From contig JAFMSA010000175.1 of assembly GCA_017353855.1 (NCBI GenBank), positions 1 through 7,683 on the forward strand: a stretch of DNA of 7,683 nt, in the 5' to 3' direction. The notes under the pieces were generated by a model. That model had not been told where the DNA came from. It made no database searches and saw only the letters and a program-made list of their open reading frames with translations. Within the stretch, counting starts at the first letter, position 1. Every line of letters begins with the position of its first letter. Positions 1 through 6,374 of the stretch are shown piece by piece. The stretch is from Alphaproteobacteria bacterium (GTDB lineage: Bacteria; Pseudomonadota; Alphaproteobacteria; ATCC43930; CGMCC-115725). Made by a program: the position numbers and the translations under genes.

Positions 1-2
1 TC

Positions 3-413
3 GAGGCTCTTGTCGCCCGGATTGCCGCGGACTTCATCGGCAATTTCGACACCCGGCGCGAACGCTGCTGGATCGCCGAGCGCGACAGGGAAATCCTCGG
101 CGCGGTGCTGTTGGTCAAGGAGGATGCCGAAACCGCTAAATTGCGCTTGCTTTACGTCGAGCCGAAGGCGCGCGGTTTGGGCATCGGGCGGCAGCTTGTC
201 GACCAATGTATCGGCTTTGCGCGCCGCGCCGGTTACCGTAAAATTAAACTATGGACCAACGATATACTGGTTTCGGCGCGCCGCATTTACGAGGCAGCCG
301 GTTTTCAACTGGTTTGCGAGGAACCTCATCACAGTTTCGGACGCGATTTGGTCGGCCAATACTGGGAACTCGCACTGGTTGCGTCTTGCGGGAGACGGTG
401 CGACACAGATTGA
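3..413 (+). CDS. GNAT-family N-acetyltransferase domain, C-terminal part (likely MarR-GNAT fusion), 5' end missing
   Basis: The frame is open from the first bases of the window to a TGA at 411-413, giving about 136 residues with no start inside the window. An acetyl-CoA binding GNAT core is visible: a beta-strand with LRLLYVEP, then the RGLGIGRQLVD pyrophosphate-binding loop and helix, then KLWTND, ARRIYEAAGF, and a C-terminal strand ending in GQYWELAL. The pattern FIGNFDTRRERCWIAERD before the core, and FGRDLVGQYWEL at the end, is what I associate with proteins that fuse an N-terminal MarR-type winged helix to a C-terminal acetyltransferase. The MarR half would lie before the window, so the fusion is inferred. 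The acceptor substrate is unknown. An internal ATG at 105 would cut off the first GNAT strands and is unlikely to be the start. The stop overlaps the candidate serC promoter, so the gene is probably transcribed separately from serC. Confidence 0.85.
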   Translation, partial: EALVARIAADFIGNFDTRRERCWIAERDREILGAVLLVKEDAETAKLRLLYVEPKARGLGIGRQLVDQCIGFARRAGYRKIKLWTNDILVSARRIYEAAGFQLVCEEPHHSFGRDLVGQYWELALVASCGRRCDTD

Positions 414-438
414 CGCGCCCCGGGCAGGCTCATAAATA
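410..438 (+). promoter_or_regulatory. Candidate sigma70-type promoter for serC
   Basis: TTGACG at 410-415 matches the consensus -35 hexamer at five of six positions and includes the stop codon of the upstream acetyltransferase gene. An AT-rich patch, CATAAATAT at 431-439, is the only such patch nearby and offers a weak -10 with a 15 to 17 base spacer (CATAAA or TAAATA). Transcription would then start near 443-446, just ahead of the leader hairpin. The -35 is good and the -10 is poor, so this is a candidate only. Confidence 0.4.
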
Positions 439-440
439 TC

Positions 441-492
441 GCGCCGGGAGCGGCCCGCAGCGGGCCGTATTTCTTCTGAGGGGAAGACGTGC
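441..492 (+). ncRNA. serC leader: hairpin with U-rich tail upstream of serC
   Basis: A perfect 7-bp GC stem, CGGCCCG (451-457) and CGGGCCG (461-467), encloses a CAG loop; the inverted repeat can be written as 8 bp around a single A. It is followed at once by TATTTCTTCT, a U-rich tail like that of an intrinsic terminator, and then by the serC Shine-Dalgarno (AGGGGA, 479-484). A conserved RNA motif called serC is known upstream of serC genes in Alphaproteobacteria. Position, size, hairpin and U-rich tail fit what I remember of it, but I could not run the covariance model. If real, it probably controls serC expression by early termination or by limiting access to the ribosome site. The ligand or trigger is not known to me. 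Confidence 0.55.
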
Positions 493-1650
493 ATGAAGCC
501 GAACCGGCGCCCGGCTAACCCCTGCTTTTCCTCGGGCCCCTGCGCCAAACGGCCGGGGTGGTCGCCGGCGGTTCTCGGACAGGCATTGGTCGGGCGCTCG
601 CATCGCTCGGGGGCCGGGCTGGCGCGACTCGTCGAGGTCGTGGATCGCTCGCGCGCGATCCTTGGCATTCCCGCCGACTGGCGGGTGGGGATCGTGGCCG
701 GATCCGATACCGGCGCGATCGAGATCGCGATGTGGTCGCTTCTCGGCGCACGCGGCGTCGACATGCTGGCATGGGAGAATTTTGGCGAGGGCTGGGTCGC
801 CGACGTCGCGCACCTCAAGCTCGACGACGTAAGGGTAATGCGAGCTCCCTACGGCCGGCTTCCCGATCTCGCTCGGGTCGACCCCGCCCGCGACATCGTC
901 TTCACGTGGAACGGCACGACCTCCGGGGTCCGGGTGCCGGACGGCGATTGGATTGCCGCCGATCGAGAAGGGCTGGCAATCTGCGACGCGACCTCGGCGA
1001 TCTTTGCGATGCGCCTTCCGTGGGACAGGCTCGATGTCGCCACCTGGTCGTGGCAGAAATCCCTGGGCGGCGAAGCGGGGCACGGAATGCTCGCATTATC
1101 TCCGCGCGCCGTCGAGCGGCTGGAGAGCTATGTCCCGCCCTGGCCGCTGCCAAAGCTGTTCCGACTGACCGCGAAAGACAAATTGATCGAAGGAGTGTTC
1201 CGCGGCGAGACGATCAACACGCCGTCAATGCTGTGCGTCGAAGACGCCCTCGATTCTCTGAAATGGGCGCATTCGGTGGGCGGTCTCGACGGGCTGATCG
1301 CCCGTTCGGAACGCAATCTGGGGACACTCCTGAGCTGGGTCGAGAAATGTCCGTGGGCCGATCCGCTCGCCGAGGATCCCGCGACGATCTCCTGCACTTC
1401 GCCGCAGTTCAAGATCACCGAGCCATGGTTCACGGCGCTCTCGCCGGAGGAACGCTTTCAGACCGTGCGGGCGATGACCCGGCGGCTCGAACAGGAAGGT
1501 GCCGCCTACGACATCGCCAGCCATCGAGCTTCGCCTCCGGGGCTGCGCATCTGGAGCGGACCCACCGTCGAGACGGCGGATATCGAAATCCTCCTTCCCT
1601 GGCTCGATTGGGCCTGGGAAGAACAGCGCCGCATCGCGAAGGCCGCATAG
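493..1650 (+). CDS. serC: Phosphoserine transaminase (alphaproteobacterial/Methanosarcina type)
   Basis: This cytoplasmic PLP enzyme makes 3-phosphoserine from 3-phosphohydroxypyruvate with glutamate, the second step of serine synthesis; it may also act on the related vitamin B6 intermediate. The 385-residue protein has the family landmarks in order: FSSGPCAKRPGWS (residues 12-24), GRSHRS (34-39), SDTGA (71-75, phosphate binding), WNGTTSGVR (139-147), CDATSA (164-169, with the PLP-ring aspartate D165), WQK with the Schiff-base lysine K189 followed by GGEAGHGML, and ETINTPSML (239-247). Length and motifs fit the group found in Alphaproteobacteria and Methanosarcina rather than the E. coli-like group. 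The ATG at 493 lies 8 bases after the AGGGGA Shine-Dalgarno, and the protein begins with the family-typical KPxxRPxxPxFSSGP. It is followed by serA on the same strand after 243 bases, so the two may be separately transcribed. Confidence 0.97.
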   Translation: MKPNRRPANPCFSSGPCAKRPGWSPAVLGQALVGRSHRSGAGLARLVEVVDRSRAILGIPADWRVGIVAGSDTGAIEIAMWSLLGARGVDMLAWENFGEGWVADVAHLKLDDVRVMRAPYGRLPDLARVDPARDIVFTWNGTTSGVRVPDGDWIAADREGLAICDATSAIFAMRLPWDRLDVATWSWQKSLGGEAGHGMLALSPRAVERLESYVPPWPLPKLFRLTAKDKLIEGVFRGETINTPSMLCVEDALDSLKWAHSVGGLDGLIARSERNLGTLLSWVEKCPWADPLAEDPATISCTSPQFKITEPWFTALSPEERFQTVRAMTRRLEQEGAAYDIASHRASPPGLRIWSGPTVETADIEILLPWLDWAWEEQRRIAKAA

Positions 1651-1655
1651 ACCAT

Positions 1656-1681
1656 CCCTCGCGAAGCGGGAGGGCGCGAGG
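1656..1681 (+). repeat. Imperfect inverted repeat after serC (REP-like or weak terminator)
   Basis: Six bases after the serC stop, CCTCGCG (1657-1663) and CGCGAGG (1675-1681) form a perfect 7-bp stem with an 11-base loop. A second, overlapping pairing is CCCTC (1656-1660) with GAGGG (1670-1674), around GC-GAA-GC and two extra Gs. The pattern CCCTC..GCGAAGCGGGAGGG resembles the short palindromic intergenic repeats common in GC-rich Alphaproteobacteria, with one arm shortened. Only CTTTC (1685-1689) follows, not a real U-tract, so termination would be weak. The rest of the gap up to 1893 is GC-rich (for example CCCCGCGGG near 1769) and shows no gene and no convincing promoter. Confidence 0.35.
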
Positions 1682-1893
1682 CAGCTTTCGCTGAGCTGGC
1701 GAGCGGCGGCACCCGGCCCGAGAAAGGGTCGATCACGGTGAGACATTCTGCGCGCCGCCCTGCGCGTCCCCGCGGGCCGGCCGCCCTGGAACGATGCCGC
1801 CGTCGGTCTCATTTGGCCGGACAGAGCACCTAAGGATCTCTCTGTGGCATCGGTGTTTCTGTGTCACATTGACCAAGTTTCACGGAGCGTTGG

Positions 1894-3471
1894 ATGCCGA
1901 AGGTGCTGATTGCGGACGCCTTGAGCCCGCGCGCGGTCGACATTCTTGCCGCACGCGGGGTCCAAGTCGATTTCCGGCCCGGACTGCCCGCCGAGGAGCT
2001 GAAGGCTCGGATCGCCGCCTACGAGGGGCTCGTCGTACGATCGGCGACCAAGGTGACGGCCGGCCTGCTTTCTCACGCTCACAACCTCAAGGTCATCGGC
2101 CGGGCCGGGATCGGGATCGACAATATCGACGTCGCAGCGGCCACCCAACGCGGCATCGTCGTGATGAATACGCCTTATGGCAACTCGATCACCGCCGCCG
2201 AGCACACGATTGCGATGCTGTTCGCGCTGTGCCGCGAAATTCCGGTCGCCGACCGCTCCACGCAGGCCGGCAAATGGGAGAAATCACGCTTTATGGGGGT
2301 CGAGCTGACCGGCAAGACGCTTGGCATCATCGGCTGCGGCAATGTCGGGTCGATCGTTGCCGAGCGGGCGCTGGGCTTGCGCATGAAGGTGATCGCCTAC
2401 GACCCCTTCCTGTCGCCCGAGCGGGCTGTCGGTCTGGGCATCGAGAAGGTTTCTCTCGATTGGCTGCTTGCGCGCGCCGATTTCATCACGCTGCACACGC
2501 CGCTTACGGAGGCGACAAAAAACCTGATCGATGCACGCGCGATCGCCGGGATGAAGCGCGGCGTGCGGCTGGTCAACTGCGCTCGCGGTGGTCTCGTTGT
2601 CGAGACCGACCTTGCTGCCGCACTCGACAGCGGTCAGGTCGCCGGGGCAGCAATCGATGTGTTTGTCGACGAGCCGGCATTGAAGAACCCTCTGTTCGGC
2701 CGCGACAATGTCGTCGCGACCCCGCATCTCGGCGCCGCCACGACCGAGGCGCAGGAGAATGTCGCGTTGCAGATCGCCGGGCAGATTGCCGATTTTCTGT
2801 TGACCGGCGCCGTCTCGAATGCGCTCAACGTGCCGTCGCTGACCGCCGAGGAGGCAAAGCGCCTCGACCCTTACATGAAGCTCGCCGAGCAGCTTGGCAG
2901 CTTTGCCGGCCAGTTGACGGAAACCGGCATCAAATCGGTAACCCTCGAATATGAAGGAGCGGTCGCCGAGCTCAATATCAAGCCACTGAGCGCGATCGTA
3001 CTGACCGGGTTGTTGTCGCCGCAGCTAGCCGCGGTCAATATGGTCAATGCGCTGGAACTGTGCCGCGAGCGCGACATCCGCATAAGCGAGACGCGGCGCG
3101 GCGAACCGGTTGACTACCAGACGCTGATCCGGGTGGTCGTGACGACGGAGCGCCGCGTGCGTGGGCTCGCGGGCACGTTGTTTGCCGGCGACAAGCCGCG
3201 CATCGTCTCGATCGAGGGCATCCCGCTCGAAGCCGAGCTCGGGGGCAACATGCTGTTCGTCCGTAATTACGACAAACCGGGCTTTATCGGCGCTCTCGGG
3301 CACGCGCTCGGCGCGGCCGACGTCAATATCGCGACGTTCCATCTCGGTCGTACCGCGCCGGGACAAGACGCCATCGCGCTGGTGGAAGTCGATGAGCCAC
3401 TGACACCTGCCATCCTCGACACGGTCCGCGCTCTGCCCAACGTGATCCAAGTCAAGGCCCTTCGGTTTTAA
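1894..3471 (+). CDS. serA: D-3-phosphoglycerate dehydrogenase, long form with ACT domain
   Basis: The cytoplasmic enzyme oxidises 3-phosphoglycerate to 3-phosphohydroxypyruvate with NAD, the committed step of serine synthesis, and supplies SerC. At 525 residues it is the long type. A substrate domain formed by the two ends of the catalytic part surrounds an NAD-binding Rossmann domain with GCGNVG (147-152) and an acidic residue after the second strand (YD, D170). The catalytic set is visible: R231 in NCARGG, E260 in VFVDEP, and H278 in ATPHLGA. An intervening domain follows (about 315-445), then a C-terminal ACT domain (about 449-525) with GNMLFVRNYDKPGFIGALG, where family members bind serine for feedback inhibition. 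The ATG at 1894 gives the typical MPKVLIAD start, with CGGAG (1883-1887) 6 bases before it. It probably heads the serA-hisZ-purA transcript; no clear promoter hexamers are visible upstream. Confidence 0.97.
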   Translation: MPKVLIADALSPRAVDILAARGVQVDFRPGLPAEELKARIAAYEGLVVRSATKVTAGLLSHAHNLKVIGRAGIGIDNIDVAAATQRGIVVMNTPYGNSITAAEHTIAMLFALCREIPVADRSTQAGKWEKSRFMGVELTGKTLGIIGCGNVGSIVAERALGLRMKVIAYDPFLSPERAVGLGIEKVSLDWLLARADFITLHTPLTEATKNLIDARAIAGMKRGVRLVNCARGGLVVETDLAAALDSGQVAGAAIDVFVDEPALKNPLFGRDNVVATPHLGAATTEAQENVALQIAGQIADFLLTGAVSNALNVPSLTAEEAKRLDPYMKLAEQLGSFAGQLTETGIKSVTLEYEGAVAELNIKPLSAIVLTGLLSPQLAAVNMVNALELCRERDIRISETRRGEPVDYQTLIRVVVTTERRVRGLAGTLFAGDKPRIVSIEGIPLEAELGGNMLFVRNYDKPGFIGALGHALGAADVNIATFHLGRTAPGQDAIALVEVDEPLTPAILDTVRALPNVIQVKALRF

Positions 3472-3483
3472 GGCGGGCTCGCG

Positions 3484-3558
3484 ATGGACGCATGGAGGAT
3501 TGTCATTTTTTCTGTGTGCCCTCCGCGTCCGGCTGGTGCATCTTCAGCCGTGCCATGA
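3484..3558 (+). CDS. Possible 24-codon leader frame coupled to hisZ
   Basis: A short frame starts at ATG 3484 and ends at TGA 3556-3558, where it shares the four bases ATGA with the hisZ start (3555). It would encode MDAWRIVIFSVC followed by PPRPAGASSAVP. AAGGCGGG (3470-3477) upstream is a plausible ribosome site at about 6 to 10 bases. The overlap is the classic layout for coupled translation and would explain why hisZ lacks its own Shine-Dalgarno. The peptide has no histidine codons, so classical His attenuation is not supported. I know of no homologue; it may be chance. Confidence 0.25.
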   Translation: MDAWRIVIFSVCPPRPAGASSAVP

Positions 3559-4718
3559 GTGAGGCTCCGCACCCGGCGCTGCTGCCGACCGGCATACACG
3601 ATCTTCTGCCACCTGACGCGGATGTCGAGGCGCAAGTGGTGGCACGGCTGATGAAGACCTTCGCGGCGCACGGCTATGAGCGGGTCAAGCCGCCGCTGGT
3701 CGAGTTCGAGGAAACGTTGCTCTCGGGAGCGGGAGCGGCGATGTCCAACGCGACCTTCCGCATGATGGATCCCTCGTCGCACCGCATGATCGGGGTACGC
3801 GCCGACATGACCCCGCAGATCGCGCGGATCGCGGCGACACGGCTCGGCGATGCGCCGCGGCCCCTGCGGTTGAGCTGCGCCGGCCAGATCCTGCGGGTCG
3901 CCGGTTCGGAAATCTGCCCGGAGCGGCAGGTCGGTGTCGTCGGCGCGGAACTGATCGGGCCAGCAGTACCGGCCGCCGATGTGGAGGCGATCGCCGTGGC
4001 CGCAGAGGCGCTGCGGGCGATCGGCATTCCTAGTCTCTCGGTCGATATTACCCTGCCGACATTAGTGCCGGCGGTCGTCGAAGCGTACGGCATTGCAGGG
4101 ATGCCGGCTGCGGCGTTGCGCGCGGCGCTCGACCACAAGGACATCGCTGCGGTTGCGGTTCTAGCGGGCGAGGCGGGGGAACTGCTCGCCGAGTTGCTTG
4201 CGGCGGCGGGATCCGCCCAGGCGACTTTGGGCGTGCTCGACCGTCTCGATCTGCCGCCGCGCGCGCGGATCGAACGGGCACGGCTTGGGGCCGTGCTCGA
4301 CGGTCTCTCGGCGGCGGCTCCCGAGCTCAAGGTGACGGTCGACTCTGTCGAGAACCGCGGCTTCGAGTACCACACGGGGATCAGCTTCGCATTTTTTGCC
4401 GGGGCTGACGCGGCGCATGGCCCGGTTGGTGATCTGGGGCGCGGCGGGCGCTACGACGCCGGAAACCCGTCCGCGCCTGAGCCGGCCACCGGCTTTACAC
4501 TCTACACCGATACGATCTTGCGGACATTGCCGCGTCCTGTCTCTCCGCGGCGGCTGTTGATTCCGCCCGGCGTCGACCCGGCGCACTGCCAGGCGCTGCG
4601 CGAGGCGGGGTGGGTCACCGTCGCAGCACTCGAGCGGGTCGAAGATTGGCGGGCAGAGGCACGCCGCCTCGGCTGCGGCTATGTCCTCCAGGGAGAGATC
4701 CCGGTCGCAGTCGGCTGA
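3555..4718 (+). CDS. hisZ: ATP phosphoribosyltransferase regulatory subunit HisZ
   Basis: HisZ is a paralogue of histidyl-tRNA synthetase that no longer charges tRNA. It assembles with the short form of HisG, allows that enzyme to condense ATP with PRPP in the first step of histidine synthesis, and mediates histidine feedback. The 387-residue protein begins HPALLPTGIHDLLPPDADVEA, as the family does. It carries the class II synthetase-like motif 2 region VRADMTPQIARI (81-92), the strand with ENRGFEYHTGISFAFFAG (266-283) and GRGGRYD (305-311). An in-frame ATG at 3492 would add 21 residues that look unlike the family (MEDCHFFCVPSASGWCIFSRA), so I prefer 3555 on homology, although no Shine-Dalgarno precedes it. 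hisG is not in this window; a short-form hisG is expected elsewhere. It lies 83 bases after serA and 11 bases before purA, so it is probably co-transcribed with both. Confidence 0.93.
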   Translation: MSEAPHPALLPTGIHDLLPPDADVEAQVVARLMKTFAAHGYERVKPPLVEFEETLLSGAGAAMSNATFRMMDPSSHRMIGVRADMTPQIARIAATRLGDAPRPLRLSCAGQILRVAGSEICPERQVGVVGAELIGPAVPAADVEAIAVAAEALRAIGIPSLSVDITLPTLVPAVVEAYGIAGMPAAALRAALDHKDIAAVAVLAGEAGELLAELLAAAGSAQATLGVLDRLDLPPRARIERARLGAVLDGLSAAAPELKVTVDSVENRGFEYHTGISFAFFAGADAAHGPVGDLGRGGRYDAGNPSAPEPATGFTLYTDTILRTLPRPVSPRRLLIPPGVDPAHCQALREAGWVTVAALERVEDWRAEARRLGCGYVLQGEIPVAVG

Positions 4719-4723
4719 GGAGG
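4717..4723 (+). promoter_or_regulatory. Strong ribosome binding site of purA overlapping the hisZ stop
   Basis: GAGGAGG starts inside the TGA stop of hisZ (4716-4718) and ends 6 bases before the purA ATG at 4730. It fixes the purA start, rejects the longer open frame that extends back to 4610 inside hisZ, and suggests that ribosomes finishing hisZ can re-initiate on purA. Confidence 0.85.
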
Positions 4724-4729
4724 TTGAAT

Positions 4730-6022
4730 ATGGGCAATGTCGTCGTGGTCGGGGCCCAGTGGGGCGACGAAGGCAAGGGCAAGATCGTCGACTGGCTGTC
4801 GAACCGGGCCGATGTCGTCGTCCGCTTTCAAGGAGGCCACAATGCCGGCCATACCGTCGTCATCGGCAATGTCGAATACAAGCTGAGCCTGCTTCCGTCC
4901 GGGGTCGTGCGGCCGGGCAAACTGTCGATCATCGGTAGCGGTGTCGTCGTCGATCCCTGGGCACTGATCGACGAGATCGACTCGATCCGCGCCAAGGGCG
5001 TCGATGTCAACCCCCGGAATTTGAGGCTCGCGGACAATGCTGCGCTGATCCTGCCGTCGCACGGCGCGCTCGACCGCGCCCGTGAACAGCGGCGGGGAGA
5101 CAACAAGCTCGGCACCACCGGCCGCGGCATCGGTCCGGCCTACGAGGATAAGGTAGGGCGCCGCGCCATCCGGGTCTGTGACCTGGCAGACGACGAGGCG
5201 CTCGCATGGCGGGTCGATGACGTTCTGCTGCACCACAACGCGCTGCTGCGTGGGCTCGGCGAACCTGAAATCGACCGCGCCGAGCTGATTGCCGCCCTCA
5301 CAGCGATCGCGCCGCGCATTCTACCCTATGCAGGGCCGGTCTGGCGGCTCCTCGACGAAGCGCGGGTCCAAGGCCGGCGCATCCTGTTCGAAGGTGCGCA
5401 GGGGGCGATGCTCGACGTCGACCACGGCACTTACCCCTATGTCACCTCCTCGAATACGGTTGCCGGGCAAGCTGCCGCGGGCTCGGGGGTCGCCCCGGGG
5501 GCGGTCGGCTACGTCCTCGGTATCACCAAGGCCTACACGACCCGCGTCGGCACCGGGCCATTCCCGACCGAGCTAAAGGACGCTGTTGGCGAGATGCTGG
5601 GCGAGCGCGGCCGCGAGTTTGGCGTCGTCACCGGGCGCAAGCGGCGTTGCGGCTGGTTCGACGCGGTGGCGGTGCGCCAGGCAGTCAAAACCGGCGGGGT
5701 CAGAGGTATCGCGCTGACCAAGCTCGATGTGCTGGACGGCATGAAAGAGGTCAAATTCTGCACCGCCTATCGGCGCGGCGGGGAGATCTATGATCACCTC
5801 CCGGCCGGGATGACTGTCCAAGCCGAGCTCGAGCCGATTTACGAGAGCGCCGAGGGCTGGCGCCAGAGCACGCGCGGCGCTCGCTCCTGGGCAGACCTGC
5901 CGGCGACGGCGATCAAATACATCCGGCGGCTGGAGGAACTGATCGGCGCTCCTGTCGCGCTCTTGTCGACAAGCCCGGAGCGCGAGGATACGGTGCTGGT
6001 ACGCGATCCGTTTGCGGACTGA
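4730..6022 (+). CDS. purA: Adenylosuccinate synthetase
   Basis: PurA joins IMP and aspartate using GTP to form adenylosuccinate, the first committed step from IMP to AMP, in the cytoplasm. The protein has 430 residues, the normal bacterial length. The N-terminal phosphate loop GAQWGDEGKGK (8-18) carries the catalytic aspartate D13, and GGHNAGH (35-41) carries the catalytic histidine H41. IMP and GTP sites follow: GTTGRGIGPAYEDK (128-141), EGAQGAMLDVDHGTYPYVTS (221-240), TTRVGTGPFPTE (270-281), TGRKRRCGWFD (301-311), TKLDVLDG (330-337, guanine recognition) and STSPERED (413-420). No key residue is missing. The start follows the Shine-Dalgarno at 4717-4723 and gives MGNVVVVGAQWG, as in the family. 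It is the last gene of the probable serA-hisZ-purA operon and converges on the hydrolase gene. Confidence 0.98.
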   Translation: MGNVVVVGAQWGDEGKGKIVDWLSNRADVVVRFQGGHNAGHTVVIGNVEYKLSLLPSGVVRPGKLSIIGSGVVVDPWALIDEIDSIRAKGVDVNPRNLRLADNAALILPSHGALDRAREQRRGDNKLGTTGRGIGPAYEDKVGRRAIRVCDLADDEALAWRVDDVLLHHNALLRGLGEPEIDRAELIAALTAIAPRILPYAGPVWRLLDEARVQGRRILFEGAQGAMLDVDHGTYPYVTSSNTVAGQAAAGSGVAPGAVGYVLGITKAYTTRVGTGPFPTELKDAVGEMLGERGREFGVVTGRKRRCGWFDAVAVRQAVKTGGVRGIALTKLDVLDGMKEVKFCTAYRRGGEIYDHLPAGMTVQAELEPIYESAEGWRQSTRGARSWADLPATAIKYIRRLEELIGAPVALLSTSPEREDTVLVRDPFAD

Positions 6023-6090
6023 CGCTGATGCGCGGCACGTCTCGCCCGTCGAGGGGGAAGATAGCGCCGCTGAAGGCCGCTTCAAGGCAA

Positions 6091-6124
6091 TTGCGGTGCG
6101 CCGCAAACTCGAGGTGGTTTTTTT
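6091..6124 (+). terminator. Candidate terminator of the purA transcript
   Basis: TTGCGG (6091-6096) and CCGCAA (6101-6106) form a perfect 6-bp stem with a TGCG tetraloop. The longest T-run of the gap (seven Ts, 6118-6124) follows 11 bases later. The stem lies 69 bases after the purA stop. The distance between stem and T-run is longer than in a textbook intrinsic terminator, so this is a moderate call. Confidence 0.4.
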
Positions 6125-6279
6125 GGCGCCGGGCTCGCTGGCGCGAGAGCCGTTGGCGCGATGAATCCCCGATGGTCCTGCTATCGGGGCAGCCGGCGGA
6201 CCCCCGCTCCCGGCTGTTCATCAAACTGCGAGCGGGAGAGGCTCGCCAATCATCCCCACGTCAGAGGCTAAGAGGGGCA

Positions 6280-6374
6280 GGCTGACGAGGCCGGGGGAGC
6301 CCTCCGCAGACGGGGAGCGGCGGCCGCCCACGGAGAGTTTCCGAGCTCCCCCTCACAGTCCCTCGGCTTCAGCC
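6280..6374. other. Nested inverted repeat, possible structured RNA or bidirectional terminator
   Basis: Three stems nest in register. GGCTGACGAGG (6280-6290) pairs over 11 bp with CCTCG (6361-6365) and TCAGCC (6369-6374), leaving a 3-base bulge (GCT, 6366-6368). GGGGGAGC (6293-6300) pairs over 8 bp with GCTCCCCC (6345-6352). CTCCG (6302-6306) pairs over 5 bp with CGGAG (6331-6335). The apex contains the palindrome GGCGGCCGCC (6319-6328). All 24 pairs are Watson-Crick, so the fold is possible in a transcript from either strand. No U-tract follows on either side. It could be an independent small RNA, an mRNA 3' end structure for one or both converging genes, or a repeat element. I do not recognise a named family. 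Confidence 0.45.

Noticed and set aside
558..1694. 378-codon open frame overlapping serC
   Set aside because: Its translation is arginine-rich low-complexity sequence typical of an out-of-frame reading of GC-rich DNA, while serC in the other frame has all catalytic motifs.
1794..2954. 386-codon open frame overlapping serA
   Set aside because: It is an arginine-rich shadow of serA with no motif of its own.
3506..3511. T-run between serA and hisZ as a terminator
   Set aside because: No stable hairpin precedes it, only 3-bp pairings, so it does not look like a stop signal inside the operon.
3500..3528. TTGTCA at 3500-3505 as an internal promoter for hisZ
   Set aside because: The hexamer is close to a -35, but the expected -10 position (about 3522-3528) is CCGCG-rich with no match.
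4610..4729. Upstream in-frame extension of purA by 40 codons
   Set aside because: It overlaps the end of hisZ, encodes arginine-rich sequence unlike the family, and the strong Shine-Dalgarno and family N-terminus fix the start at 4730.
6028..6285. 85-codon plus-strand open frame just after purA
   Set aside because: Its composition is arginine- and serine-rich, it uses codons rare in the neighbouring genes, it has no ribosome site or recognisable motif, and it runs through the terminator and hairpin sequences.
6280..6374. Identity as 6S RNA, RNase P RNA, SRP RNA or tmRNA
   Set aside because: None of the conserved sequence blocks that I know for these RNAs is visible, and the length is short for all of them except SRP RNA. 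The element stays unassigned.
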